Shown: one piece after another, positions 16,515-24,525 of the stretch
Layout of the letters: each line of letters opens with the position of its first letter
How positions within the stretch are numbered: the stretch's first letter is position 1
NCBI GenBank assembly: GCA_039208375.1
Contig: JBCCRC010000004.1
Coordinates: 1 to 64,000 of the forward strand
DNA from: JANQPC01 sp039208375
GTDB lineage: Bacteria > Pseudomonadota > Alphaproteobacteria > Rhodobacterales > Rhodobacteraceae
Direction: 5' to 3'
DNA length: 64,000 nt
Made by a program: the position numbers and the translations under genes
Notes under the pieces: model-generated
Told to the model about the DNA's origin: nothing
Database searches by the model: none
The model's input: only the letters and a program-made list of their open reading frames with translations

Positions 16515-17819
16515 CTATCCGCTGCGGGAAGTTGCGAGGCGCAGGTGTTGCCCTGGCGCCGCGCTTGGCGGAAAAAACCGCGCGTAGCGGCTTTCGTCTG
16601 CCAGCATGAAATCCACAACCCGTCGATAAACCTGGCGCCGGCCGCGGGCAGAGTAGAAGCCCCCTGGCACCTGGGAGGTTTCCAGCAGGAATTGGCGGAA
16701 TGTCGCGTAGGCGGCGCGGTCGGGCGGCGTTGGGTTGGCAAAAAACGCCGCGATCGGCTGGTTCGACGTTAGCTCTGGTTTGGCGTAGACTGCGGCCCCG
16801 AATGCGCGCACCGGCAGGCCGCGCCAGAGTGCTTGCTGCGCGGCAGTGGAATTGACGGTAACGGCAGAGCGCGCCGGATCGAGCAGCCCGGCAAGCTTGC
16901 CACCGCGTACGTAGTGCACTCTGTCACTTACGCCTGCGGCGCTGGCCAGTCGCGCAATCAGGCGGCGTTGGGGCACGCGCCCATCTTCCAGCGGGTGTGC
17001 CTTCATGACGAGGTGATGGTGTGCAGGGGCCCCCTCGGCAAATCCGTTGATAACATGCGCGAGGAAGGCCTCGCTTGTGGGGAAGGGTCCGTGGTGCCGG
17101 AAGCTTGCATCGTGATCGAGTTGCAGCAGCACCAGGTGATAGGGGAAGCCGCCCCGTTTGATGCGGCGGGTCGCTGCGGCACGGGCCGCCCGATGTGCGG
17201 GCATCAGAGCGAGCCGGCGCAGATAGAGGCGAAACTCCTGAGTCACTGAGACACCCCGATGCGGCGCCACCCTTGCATTGCGGCGCCCGCCGGCCAGAAC
17301 GCAGGCATGGTAGAGCGCCCCGTAGACGATGTGCTGGCGCATTTCGCCCCAGTGGTCCGGTGCTTCCAAATGATCGGGAAGGCCGCGTTCCAGCGCTTGC
17401 GCGATGTCATCCGTGCCAAGGTGCATGAGCGGGGAATGGCCGTTCGCGCCGTCGCGCTCATAGGTGATCCACCATGGGCGCAGATAGCCTTCCTCAAAAA
17501 CATGGATCCTAAGCCCCGCGGCGCGCGCGATGGCGAGGGCAGCGGCTTGGAGCGGCTTGGTGTCGCCGTAAAGCACCACATCTGTGACATCATGTGTGGA
17601 AACGGCTTGGCGGATTGCCGCTGGCCACGCGTCAATTGCGCCCTGAAATGCGGTATAGCTGCTGCGTTCCGGCCAGAATACTCGGTCGCCCAGCGTTGTG
17701 CCGATTCGGTGTACCCGGGCGCCGGAAGCCCGAAGGTGCCGGGCGAGACCCCAGAAAAACGGGCCATGGGGGCCCTGCAGCAACAGAAAGCTGCGGATGG
17801 TTTCGCCGGTCCCTGCCAT
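16515..17819 (-). CDS. kpsS: Capsular polysaccharide Kdo transferase KpsS-like
   Basis: The 434-residue protein has one Capsule_synth module: SFLLLQGPHGPFFWGLARHL at the N-terminus, VLYGDTKPLQ, HVFEEGYLRPWWITYER (E-G-Y-x-R-P motif), LVMKAHPLEDG and a late TVNSTAAQQALWRGLPV. KpsS adds the first Kdo to the lipid acceptor before KpsC. The start at 17819 is where conserved sequence begins and has AAGGG upstream; the 49 preceding in-frame residues look non-coding. It is first in the minus-strand trio and divergent from ribE. Confidence 0.88.
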   Translation of the reverse strand: MAGTGETIRSFLLLQGPHGPFFWGLARHLRASGARVHRIGTTLGDRVFWPERSSYTAFQGAIDAWPAAIRQAVSTHDVTDVVLYGDTKPLQAAALAIARAAGLRIHVFEEGYLRPWWITYERDGANGHSPLMHLGTDDIAQALERGLPDHLEAPDHWGEMRQHIVYGALYHACVLAGGRRNARVAPHRGVSVTQEFRLYLRRLALMPAHRAARAAATRRIKRGGFPYHLVLLQLDHDASFRHHGPFPTSEAFLAHVINGFAEGAPAHHHLVMKAHPLEDGRVPQRRLIARLASAAGVSDRVHYVRGGKLAGLLDPARSAVTVNSTAAQQALWRGLPVRAFGAAVYAKPELTSNQPIAAFFANPTPPDRAAYATFRQFLLETSQVPGGFYSARGRRQVYRRVVDFMLADESRYARFFPPSAAPGQHLRLATSRSG

Positions 17820-17946
17820 CTGGCGCTGCCCTTTGGCCGTTTGGCGCGGAGACTGCCCGTTGCGGCGCGCTCTGTCACGCGATTCGCGCGCTTGCCCTCT
17901 CGCAGGCGCGCCACTACGACGGAGGTGCACCAACAAGGTTAAGGCG

Positions 17947-18543
17947 ATGTTCACCGGAATTGTCACCGATATCGGGCGGATCCTGGATCTGCGTCAGGCG
18001 GGCGACCTGCACGCGAAGATCGCTACAGGCTATGATGTTGCGGGCATCGATATCGGTGCTTCGATCGCCTGTAACGGCGTGTGCCTGACGGTGACGGGGC
18101 TGGGGGAGGCGCCGGAGCCTTGGTTTTCGGTCGATATCTCCGCTGAGACCGTTTCGAAATCAAACATTGGCGCCTGGGCGGTGGACGCGTGCGTGAACCT
18201 CGAGCGCGCGCTTAAGGTGGGCGACGAGTTGGGCGGCCATATCGTTTCGGGCCACGTGGATGGCGTTGCCGAGGTGGTGGCCATGGCGGATGATGGTGAA
18301 AGCACCAGGATCACGTTTTGCGCGCCGGCAGATCTGGCGCGATTCATTGCGCCCAAGGGATCGGTGGCGTTGAACGGAACATCGCTGACAGTAAACGAAG
18401 TTGAAGGCGCAACCTTCGGGGTGAATCTCATCCCCCATACCAAAACCGTCACCACCTGGGCAGATACGGCGGAGGGGGATCTCATCAACCTGGAGATCGA
18501 TACGCTGGCGCGTTACGTGGCGCGGCTGGCGGAGGCGGGATGA
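17947..18543 (+). CDS. ribE: Riboflavin synthase, alpha subunit
   Basis: This 198-residue enzyme dismutates two 6,7-dimethyl-8-ribityllumazine molecules to riboflavin. The two lumazine-binding barrels are visible: MFTGIVTDIGRI with SIACNGVCLTV, then HIVSGHVDGVAEV with SVALNGTSLTVNEVEG. The C-terminal helix LINLEIDTLARYVARL drives trimer formation. No FMN riboswitch was recognised upstream. It is separated from ribD by the inverted capsule genes, and its stop overlaps the next start (ATGA). Confidence 0.96.
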   Translation: MFTGIVTDIGRILDLRQAGDLHAKIATGYDVAGIDIGASIACNGVCLTVTGLGEAPEPWFSVDISAETVSKSNIGAWAVDACVNLERALKVGDELGGHIVSGHVDGVAEVVAMADDGESTRITFCAPADLARFIAPKGSVALNGTSLTVNEVEGATFGVNLIPHTKTVTTWADTAEGDLINLEIDTLARYVARLAEAG

Positions 18544-19100
18544 GCGGGATCGGCCACAACAAGGGCCCAACGATGGAGCCGGGTGGGGCCTGGCGTCGCT
18601 ATGCCTGGCGCCGCTCGCGCGAGGAGCTTCTGCCGAAACTCCCATTGGAGATCGTGCGCCTGCGCGTGCGCCGGGCCCGCGAGCTTGGGCTTGATTACAA
18701 AACCTATGCGGGGGTGCGCGCGGCCACGGGGCGCGATCTGGTGGCGTTTCTCTTTTCATCGAACGCCCTTCGCGCGATGCGCGAAACTGCGGATCTGCCG
18801 CAGGACGTGGCCGCGAAACTCGGCGCTTTGGCGCGCTGCGAGAAGATTGCTTTTGCCCAGCCGCCGGTGGATCCGGCGCGGCTTGGTGCCCATGAGTTGA
18901 TCGATTTCGCCGCTCGCGCGCCGGGGCTTTCGCAAAGCTGGAGCGATGTGCGCCGCAGGGTGCTTTCGGTGACCGCCGAACGCGGGCTTCCCACGGATGC
19001 GGTTCTGGTGATCGGCGACACAGCGCTGGAGCGCGAGTGGCGGGAGGCCGGGCGGCTTGCCGGGTTTCTGCCGTCGGAGCGGTATTTCAAAGCAGGTTAG
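18540..19100 (+). CDS. Conserved Rhodobacteraceae-type protein of unknown function
   Basis: This 186-residue protein opens with SGIGHNKGPTM, a short motif I associate with a conserved but uncharacterised group in this family. The rest is helical and basic (RRSREELLPKLPLEIVRLRVRRARELGL) with FLFSSNALRAMRE, and ends VLVIGDTALEREWREAGRLAGFLPSERYF. The ATG overlaps the ribE stop by 4 nt and has GAGGCGGG upstream, so it is co-translated with ribE. No catalytic motif is seen. Confidence 0.7.
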   Translation: MSGIGHNKGPTMEPGGAWRRYAWRRSREELLPKLPLEIVRLRVRRARELGLDYKTYAGVRAATGRDLVAFLFSSNALRAMRETADLPQDVAAKLGALARCEKIAFAQPPVDPARLGAHELIDFAARAPGLSQSWSDVRRRVLSVTAERGLPTDAVLVIGDTALEREWREAGRLAGFLPSERYFKAG

Positions 19101-19126
19101 GTGCGGGCGAGGCCACAACTTTCTTG

Positions 19127-19166
19127 TTCAATCATGAATTTTTCATTATTCCATGAAATATGGAAT
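19127..19166. promoter_or_regulatory. Probable ArsR operator overlapping the start codon
   Basis: Nested inverted repeats lie in an AT-rich island: TTCAATCATGAA (19127-19138), TTCATTATTCCATGAA (19142-19157) and ATTCCATGAAATATGGAAT (19148-19166, 7-bp arms, 5-nt spacer). The last covers the ATG at 19160. ArsR-family sites are typically AT-rich TTCA/TGAA dyads close to the promoter. Position and symmetry point to autorepression. Confidence 0.72.
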
Positions 19167-20014
19167 CAATACTGATCGATCGCCTCACCGCCCTCGGCCA
19201 CCCACAGCGCATGGCCGTCTTCCGCCTGTTGATGCGCCGCTACCCGGATGCGGTGCCGGCGGGCGAAATCGCCGGGGCCCTCGGGCAAAAGGCCTCCACC
19301 ATGTCCGTCTACCTCGCGGCGCTTACGCGGGCGGGTCTGATTTCACGCCAGCGTAGCGCAACCTCGCTACGCTACCGCATAGACCTCGATGCGGTGCGCG
19401 ATCTCAGCGCTTCGCTTCTGATCGATTGCTGCCGGGGCCGGCCCGATCTGTGCCCACCCGATCTTTTTTTGCCAGGGGTTCTGCCCGATACCGAGGGAGA
19501 TCATTCGATGAGTGACGGAAAGCTGAACGTACTTTTCATTTGCACGGGCAATTCCGCCCGCTCGGTCTTTGCCGAAGCGGTCTTGCGCAACGAGGGCGCG
19601 ACGCGCTTCAACGCGTTTTCCGCCGGCACCCGCCCGCAATCCGAGCTCAATCCGTTTGCGGTGGAAATGCTGAAGGAAAAAGGGCACGATATCAGCCTCT
19701 TGCGCGCCAAGAACGTGGAAGAATTTCAGGGGCCGGACGCGCCGCAACTTGATTTCGTCTTCACGGTGTGTGACCGGGCGGCGAATGAGGAATGCCCGGC
19801 CTGGCCCGGCCAGCCCGTGACGGCACATTGGGGCGTGCCCGATCCAGTGAAGGCCGAGGGCACGGATGCCGAAAAGCGCCTGGCCTTCCAGCAGGCTTAT
19901 GGGCTTTTGCGGAACCGGATTTTGGGGTTTGCCGCACTACCGCTGGAAACGCTTGATCGCGTAGCTCGGCAGGTTGCGGTGGACGATATCGCCGGCCTCG
20001 AGGGGGCCCGATGA
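19160..20014 (+). CDS. ArsR-ArsC fusion: arsenic-responsive repressor joined to arsenate reductase
   Basis: This 284-residue protein has an ArsR winged helix (about 1-100; HTH GEIAGALGQKASTMSVYLAAL) with Cys90, Cys91 and Cys98 after the last helix, resembling the As(III) site of Acidithiobacillus ArsR. From residue 117 it is a low-molecular-weight-phosphatase-type ArsC with the CX5R loop CTGNSAR (Cys128) and a second pair in VCDRAANEEC. An internal ATG at 19508 has GAGGGAGA 7 nt upstream, so free ArsC may also be made. The 19160 start lacks a clear ribosome site but is needed for the HTH. First gene of the arsenate operon. Confidence 0.9.
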   Translation: MESILIDRLTALGHPQRMAVFRLLMRRYPDAVPAGEIAGALGQKASTMSVYLAALTRAGLISRQRSATSLRYRIDLDAVRDLSASLLIDCCRGRPDLCPPDLFLPGVLPDTEGDHSMSDGKLNVLFICTGNSARSVFAEAVLRNEGATRFNAFSAGTRPQSELNPFAVEMLKEKGHDISLLRAKNVEEFQGPDAPQLDFVFTVCDRAANEECPAWPGQPVTAHWGVPDPVKAEGTDAEKRLAFQQAYGLLRNRILGFAALPLETLDRVARQVAVDDIAGLEGAR

Positions 20015-21009
20015 CGCGCTACGCGTTGAATGGGCTCGGCCGCATCGGTAAGCTCGCCCTGCGCCCGTTGCTGGAGCGGGGGGCGGAGATCGCCTTTCTA
20101 AATGACGCCGTTGGCGATCCGGCGATGCATGCGCATCTTCTTGAATTCGATACGGTGCATGGGCGCTGGCGCGCACAGTTCGCAGCCGATGAGAAAAGTA
20201 TCACGGTGGATGGCACCCGGCTGCCGGTAACATCCACGCGTTCGCTCGCCGATCTGCCACTCGACGGTGTGGATGTGGTGATCGACTGCACCGGCGCGTT
20301 CAAGACCGAGGCCAAGCTGGCCCCCTACTTCGAGGCGGGTGTGAAGAAGGTGGTCGTTTCTGCCCCGGTCAGGGAGCCGTCGGCGGCCAATATCGTCTAC
20401 GGTGTGAACGACGGGATCTTCGACCCCGCCGAGCACCGGATTGTGACGGCCGCCAGCTGCACCACAAACTGCTTGGCGCCGGTGGTTAAGGTGATCCATG
20501 AAGGGATTGGGATCGTGCACGGCTCAATCACCACGATCCACGACGTGACGAACACACAAACCATCGTGGACCGCCCCGCGAAAGACCTTCGCCGCGCACG
20601 CTCTGCCCTGAACTCGTTGATCCCCACGACCACCGGTTCGGCCACCGCGATCACGCTGATCTACCCCGAACTGACGGGCAAGCTAAACGGCCATGCCGTG
20701 CGCGTGCCGCTTCTGAACGCCTCACTGACCGATTGCGTGTTCGAAGTGGCGCGGGAGACGAGCGCGGAGGAGGTGAACGCGCTTTTTGCCGCCGCCGCAA
20801 AGGACGATCTGAAGGGCATTCTGGGTTATGAGGAGCGCCCGCTCGTTTCCACCGATTACACGAACGACCCGCGCTCTTCTATCATCGATGCTCCTTCGAC
20901 CATGGTTGTGAACGGCACCCAGGTGAAGGTCTACGCGTGGTATGACAATGAATGGGGCTATGCGCATCGGCTGGTGGACGTTGCGCTAATGGTAGGGGCT
21001 TCGGTGTGA
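20011..21009 (+). CDS. ArsJ-associated glyceraldehyde-3-phosphate dehydrogenase
   Basis: This 332-residue GAPDH has the NAD fold (YALNGLGRIGKLALRPLL), the active-site ASCTTNCLAPV with its Cys, the later His and the C-terminal WYDNEWGYAHRLVD. In ars operons this paralogue uses arsenate in place of phosphate to make 1-arseno-3-phosphoglycerate, which ArsJ exports. The start overlaps the ArsR-ArsC stop by 4 nt and its stop overlaps the arsJ GTG. Placement between ArsC and ArsJ makes a glycolytic role unlikely. Confidence 0.92.
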   Translation: MTRYALNGLGRIGKLALRPLLERGAEIAFLNDAVGDPAMHAHLLEFDTVHGRWRAQFAADEKSITVDGTRLPVTSTRSLADLPLDGVDVVIDCTGAFKTEAKLAPYFEAGVKKVVVSAPVREPSAANIVYGVNDGIFDPAEHRIVTAASCTTNCLAPVVKVIHEGIGIVHGSITTIHDVTNTQTIVDRPAKDLRRARSALNSLIPTTTGSATAITLIYPELTGKLNGHAVRVPLLNASLTDCVFEVARETSAEEVNALFAAAAKDDLKGILGYEERPLVSTDYTNDPRSSIIDAPSTMVVNGTQVKVYAWYDNEWGYAHRLVDVALMVGASV

Positions 21010-22283
21010 GCCGCGCCGCTGGCGAGAGGCCGGAGGGGCTGGCCGCCTATATCTCGGTTACGGCGGCCTATTGGGCCTTCATGCTCACCGATGGCGCGCT
21101 CAGGATGTTGGTGCTGCTGCACTTTCATACGCTGGGCTTTTCGCCGGTGCAGCTTGCCTACCTGTTCGTGCTCTACGAAATCGCGGGCGTGGTGACGAAC
21201 CTCTCGGCGGGGTGGATCGCGGCGCGCTTCGGGCTGACCTCAACGCTTTACGCCGGGCTCGCGCTTCAGATCGTGGCCCTTCTGGCCCTGGCGCAGCTTG
21301 ATCCGGGCTGGGCCGTGGGCGCCTCGGTCGCTTATGTGATGGCGGTGCAGGGCGCGTCTGGCGTGGCGAAGGATCTCGCCAAGATGAGCTCGAAAAGCGC
21401 TGTGAAGCTTCTGGCCCCGAAAGAGGGCGATGGGCTCTTCCGCTGGGTTGCGCTGCTGACGGGATCGAAAAACGCGGTGAAAGGCGCGGGCTTTCTGATC
21501 GGAGCGGTGGCGCTGGGGCTTTTGGGCTTCGTGCCATCGGTTCTGGGCATGGCGGCGGTGCTGGCGGTGATCCTTGCCGCCGTCCTGATCGGCATGCCCG
21601 GCGGGCTGCCCAAGGGCCGGAAGAGCGCGAAGTTTCGCGAGGTGTTTTCCGACAACCCCAATGTGAACTGGCTGGCCGTGGCGCGCGTGTTCCTCTTCGG
21701 CGCGCGGGATGTTTGGTTCGTTGTCGGCATCCCGATCTACTTCTACGCGGTCCTGTCGGATGGCACGGTGGCGGGCAATCGGGCCGCGTTTTTCACCATC
21801 GGCACCTTCATGGCGGTCTGGATCATCCTCTACGGTGCAGTGCAGGCCAGCGCGCCGCGCCTCTTGCGCGCTGAGGCGCGGGGGCGGGCGGCGCTTATCG
21901 CCGACGCGCGGCGCTGGGTGGGCCTGCTCGTGGCGGTGCCGGCGGCGCTGGCGGCGGCCGTCTGGGCCGCGGGGGAGCCTGCGGAGTGGCTTACCGCGCT
22001 TCTGATCGCGGGGCTTTTGGTGTTCGGCGCAATATTCGCGCTGAACTCGGCGCTCCACTCCTACCTTATCCTGGCCTTCACGAAAAACGAGCGCGTTACG
22101 ATGGATGTTGGCTTTTACTACATGGCCAACGCAGCGGGCCGGCTGATAGGCACCGTGGGTTCCGGGCTCAGTTACCAAATTGGCGGCGTGGCACTCTGCC
22201 TCGCAGTGGCCGCCGTGTTTCTAGGGTTAAGCTGGCTCGCGGCTGGCCGGTTAAGTGATCAAGACGCGGCGGTCGCGGCCTGA
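21006..22283 (+). CDS. arsJ: Organoarsenical MFS efflux permease ArsJ
   Basis: This 425-residue MFS transporter has about 12 membrane spans. Characteristic segments are YWAFMLTDGALRMLVLLHFH near the N-terminus, KDLAKMSSKSAVKLL in the central loop, and FGARDVWFVVGIPIYFY. ArsJ exports 1-arseno-3-phosphoglycerate, which then breaks down outside to arsenate. The GTG start overlaps the GAPDH stop (GTGA); upstream in-frame sequence belongs to the GAPDH gene. It is the last gene of the operon. Confidence 0.92.
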   Translation: MSRAAGERPEGLAAYISVTAAYWAFMLTDGALRMLVLLHFHTLGFSPVQLAYLFVLYEIAGVVTNLSAGWIAARFGLTSTLYAGLALQIVALLALAQLDPGWAVGASVAYVMAVQGASGVAKDLAKMSSKSAVKLLAPKEGDGLFRWVALLTGSKNAVKGAGFLIGAVALGLLGFVPSVLGMAAVLAVILAAVLIGMPGGLPKGRKSAKFREVFSDNPNVNWLAVARVFLFGARDVWFVVGIPIYFYAVLSDGTVAGNRAAFFTIGTFMAVWIILYGAVQASAPRLLRAEARGRAALIADARRWVGLLVAVPAALAAAVWAAGEPAEWLTALLIAGLLVFGAIFALNSALHSYLILAFTKNERVTMDVGFYYMANAAGRLIGTVGSGLSYQIGGVALCLAVAAVFLGLSWLAAGRLSDQDAAVAA

Positions 22284-22359
22284 CGCACCGGAAGCCCGCG
22301 AAGGGATTTGTAGTTCTCGCTGCCGCGCGCTATTTCGCCCCCGACAGCCGGAGCCACGA

Positions 22360-23472
22360 ATGAACACCCAAGAGCCCTACACCTACTCCGATGCCATCTC
22401 TTCGGTGGAAGAGATCATCGAGGATGCCCGCAATGGGCGGATGTTCATCCTCGTTGATCATGAAGACCGCGAAAACGAGGGCGATCTGGTCATCCCCGCG
22501 CAGATGGCCACGCCCGAGGCGATCAATTTCATGGCTACCCACGGACGCGGGTTGATTTGCCTCAGCCTTCCCGGCGAGCGGATAGATGCGCTCGGCCTGC
22601 CGTTGATGGCCTCTCAGAACTCGTCCCGTCACGAGACGGCCTTCACCGTCTCGATCGAGGCGCGCGAGGGCGTTTCGACCGGGATTTCCGCCCACGACCG
22701 GGCGCGCACGGTGGCGGTGGCTATCGACCAAAGCAAGACAGCGGCGGACATCGCGACACCGGGGCATATCTTTCCGCTGCGCGCGCGCGCCGGCGGCGTG
22801 CTGGGGCGGGCGGGGCATACGGAGGCCGCGGTCGATGTTTCGCGCCTGGCCGGCCTAAACCCTGCTGGCGTCATCTGCGAGATCATGAACGAGGATGGCT
22901 CGATGGCCCGGCTGCCCGATCTGGTCGCTTTCGCCCAGCGCCACAACCTCAAGATCGGCACGATCAGCGACCTGATCTCTTACCGCCGCCGCCATGACAA
23001 CCTTGTTGCGGTCACTGAGGAGCGCACTGTCACGTCTGAATTCGGTGGGGATTGGCAGTTGCGGATCTTTACCGATACCGCCCATGGCGATGAGCATATC
23101 GCGTTGACGAAGGGCGATCTTTCAGGCGACGCGCCGGTGCTCGTGCGAATGCACGCTCTTGATCCTATGCTGGATGTCGTGGGCCTTGGTCCGATGGGCC
23201 GCGCTGGTGAGTTCGGCGATGCGATGCAGCTGATCGCAGAAGAGGGGCGGGGGGCCGTGGTGCTTCTGCGCGATACTACGATGAAGCTCGTTACCGGCGA
23301 TAGCGTTTCGCCACAAACACTGCGGCAGTACGGGCTGGGCGCTCAGATCCTGTCAACTCTGGGCGTTTCGCAGTTGATATTGCTGACAAACTCTCCGAAG
23401 CCCAAGGTGGTGGGGTTGGAAGCCTATGGGCTTGAGATCGTGGGCACTCGCAAGATTTCGGAGATCGGATAA
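22360..23472 (+). CDS. ribB: 3,4-dihydroxy-2-butanone-4-phosphate synthase with a degenerate GTP cyclohydrolase II domain (RibBX type)
   Basis: The 370-residue protein has an intact RibB half (about 1-205): DHEDRENEGDL, SAHDRARTV, GHIFPLRARAGGVLGRAGHTEA and ICEIMNEDGSMAR hold the metal and substrate residues. The second half keeps the GTP cyclohydrolase II outline (YGLGAQILSTLGV, GLEAYGLEIV) but has no Cys where the three zinc ligands should be: VRMHALDP and GLGPMGRAGEF replace them. This is the proteobacterial RibBX form, so GTP cyclohydrolase II activity is probably absent and a separate ribA is expected elsewhere. Confidence 0.92.
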   Translation: MNTQEPYTYSDAISSVEEIIEDARNGRMFILVDHEDRENEGDLVIPAQMATPEAINFMATHGRGLICLSLPGERIDALGLPLMASQNSSRHETAFTVSIEAREGVSTGISAHDRARTVAVAIDQSKTAADIATPGHIFPLRARAGGVLGRAGHTEAAVDVSRLAGLNPAGVICEIMNEDGSMARLPDLVAFAQRHNLKIGTISDLISYRRRHDNLVAVTEERTVTSEFGGDWQLRIFTDTAHGDEHIALTKGDLSGDAPVLVRMHALDPMLDVVGLGPMGRAGEFGDAMQLIAEEGRGAVVLLRDTTMKLVTGDSVSPQTLRQYGLGAQILSTLGVSQLILLTNSPKPKVVGLEAYGLEIVGTRKISEIG

Positions 23473-24020
23473 TGGCCGGGCATTCGGATAATGACATGGC
23501 GCTGCCGCGCTTCGACGATCCGGTGAAGATCCTGATCGTGATCGCGCCCTATTACACCAAGATCGCGGAGGCGCAGCTTGCCTCGGCGCGCGGGGTGGTG
23601 GAGGCCGCGGGCGCGAGCCATGAGACCATCGAGGTGCCCGGATCGCTGGAGATCGCCGCCGCGATCACGCTGGCGCACCGGCTTTCGAACTATGATGGCT
23701 ATATTGGGCTCGGCTGTGTGATCCGGGGGCGGACGTCGCACTATGATGTGGTGGTGAACGAAAGTGCGCGGGGCATCACGCTTCTGGGCCTTCAGGGGCT
23801 GGCCATCGGCAACGGCATCATCACCGTTGAGAACATGGAGCAAGCCGAGGAACGCGCCGATCCTGAGCGGCTGAATACCGCGGGCGCGGCGGCAGAGGCA
23901 GCGCTGCACCTCATCGCCATCGCCCGCAAATGGGGCACCAAGCGAAAGGATGTGGGCTTTCTGCCGGAAACCATCCTTGTGACAGGCGGCGAGGAAGATC
24001 CGGGATCGCGCCCGGCATGA
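23472..24020 (+). CDS. ribH: 6,7-dimethyl-8-ribityllumazine synthase
   Basis: This 182-residue enzyme condenses the RibB and RibD products to lumazine. Conserved features are KILIVIAPYYTKIAEAQL, the substrate loop EVPGSLEIAAAI, the GCVIRGRTSHYDVV segment with the catalytic His, and GNGIITVENMEQA. The ATG shares one base with the ribB stop and the end overlaps nusB (ATGA), so the three are translated together. The C-terminal 20 residues exceed the core fold. Confidence 0.96.
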   Translation: MAGHSDNDMALPRFDDPVKILIVIAPYYTKIAEAQLASARGVVEAAGASHETIEVPGSLEIAAAITLAHRLSNYDGYIGLGCVIRGRTSHYDVVVNESARGITLLGLQGLAIGNGIITVENMEQAEERADPERLNTAGAAAEAALHLIAIARKWGTKRKDVGFLPETILVTGGEEDPGSRPA

Positions 24021-24478
24021 GCACGGCCAAACAAATGCGCTCGGCCGCGCGGCTTTATGCCGTGCAGGCGCTCTTTCAGATGGAGGCCGCAGGACAATCG
24101 GCGGATGCGGTGATCCGCGAATTCGAGGATCATCGCTTCGGCGCCACCTATGAAGATGGCGAGATGGCCGAGGGCGATGTGGACCATTTTCGCGGGCTTG
24201 TGGGCGATGCGGTGAACCACCAGGCGCGGATCGATCAGATGACGGATCGGGCGCTTGTTGAGAAATGGCCGATTGCGCGGATCGATCCCACTCTGCGGGC
24301 GCTCTTCCGCGCTGCGGGCGCGGAGTTGGCCGAAGGCGCTGCCCCGCCGCGCGTAGTGATTAGCGAGTTTGTGGATGTGGCGAAGGCGTTCTTCCCCGAG
24401 GGCCGAGAGCCCAAATTTGTGAACGCGGTCCTCGATCACATGGCGCGCGAGGCGCAGCCGGGCGCATTTTCGGATTGA
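24017..24478 (+). CDS. nusB: Transcription antitermination protein NusB
   Basis: This 153-residue all-helical RNA-binding protein acts with NusE/S10 at boxA in rRNA antitermination. Landmarks are RSAARLYAVQALFQMEA at the N-terminus, KWPIARIDPTLRALFRAAGAEL in the middle and VISEFVDVAKAFFPEGREPKFVNAVLD at the end. The start overlaps the ribH stop. ribH-nusB is a widely conserved pair. A strong hairpin terminator follows 4 nt after the stop. Confidence 0.96.
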   Translation: MSTAKQMRSAARLYAVQALFQMEAAGQSADAVIREFEDHRFGATYEDGEMAEGDVDHFRGLVGDAVNHQARIDQMTDRALVEKWPIARIDPTLRALFRAAGAELAEGAAPPRVVISEFVDVAKAFFPEGREPKFVNAVLDHMAREAQPGAFSD

Positions 24479-24482
24479 AGAA

Positions 24483-24514
24483 GGCCGCGCAAGGTTCTGC
24501 GCGGCCAAACTTTT
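24483..24514. terminator. Bidirectional intrinsic terminator between nusB and the phosphatase gene
   Basis: GGCCGCGCA (24483-24491) pairs perfectly with TGCGCGGCC (24498-24506) around AGGTTC. On the plus strand AAACTTTTCTT follows; on the minus strand TTCTTC follows. The convergent genes end just outside on both sides. Confidence 0.8.
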
Positions 24515-24525
24515 CTTGAATAGTC

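Noticed and set aside
22284..22359. FMN riboswitch upstream of ribB or ribE
   Set aside because: The conserved RFN elements were looked for upstream of ribD, ribE and ribB and not seen; the gaps upstream of ribD and ribB are too short.
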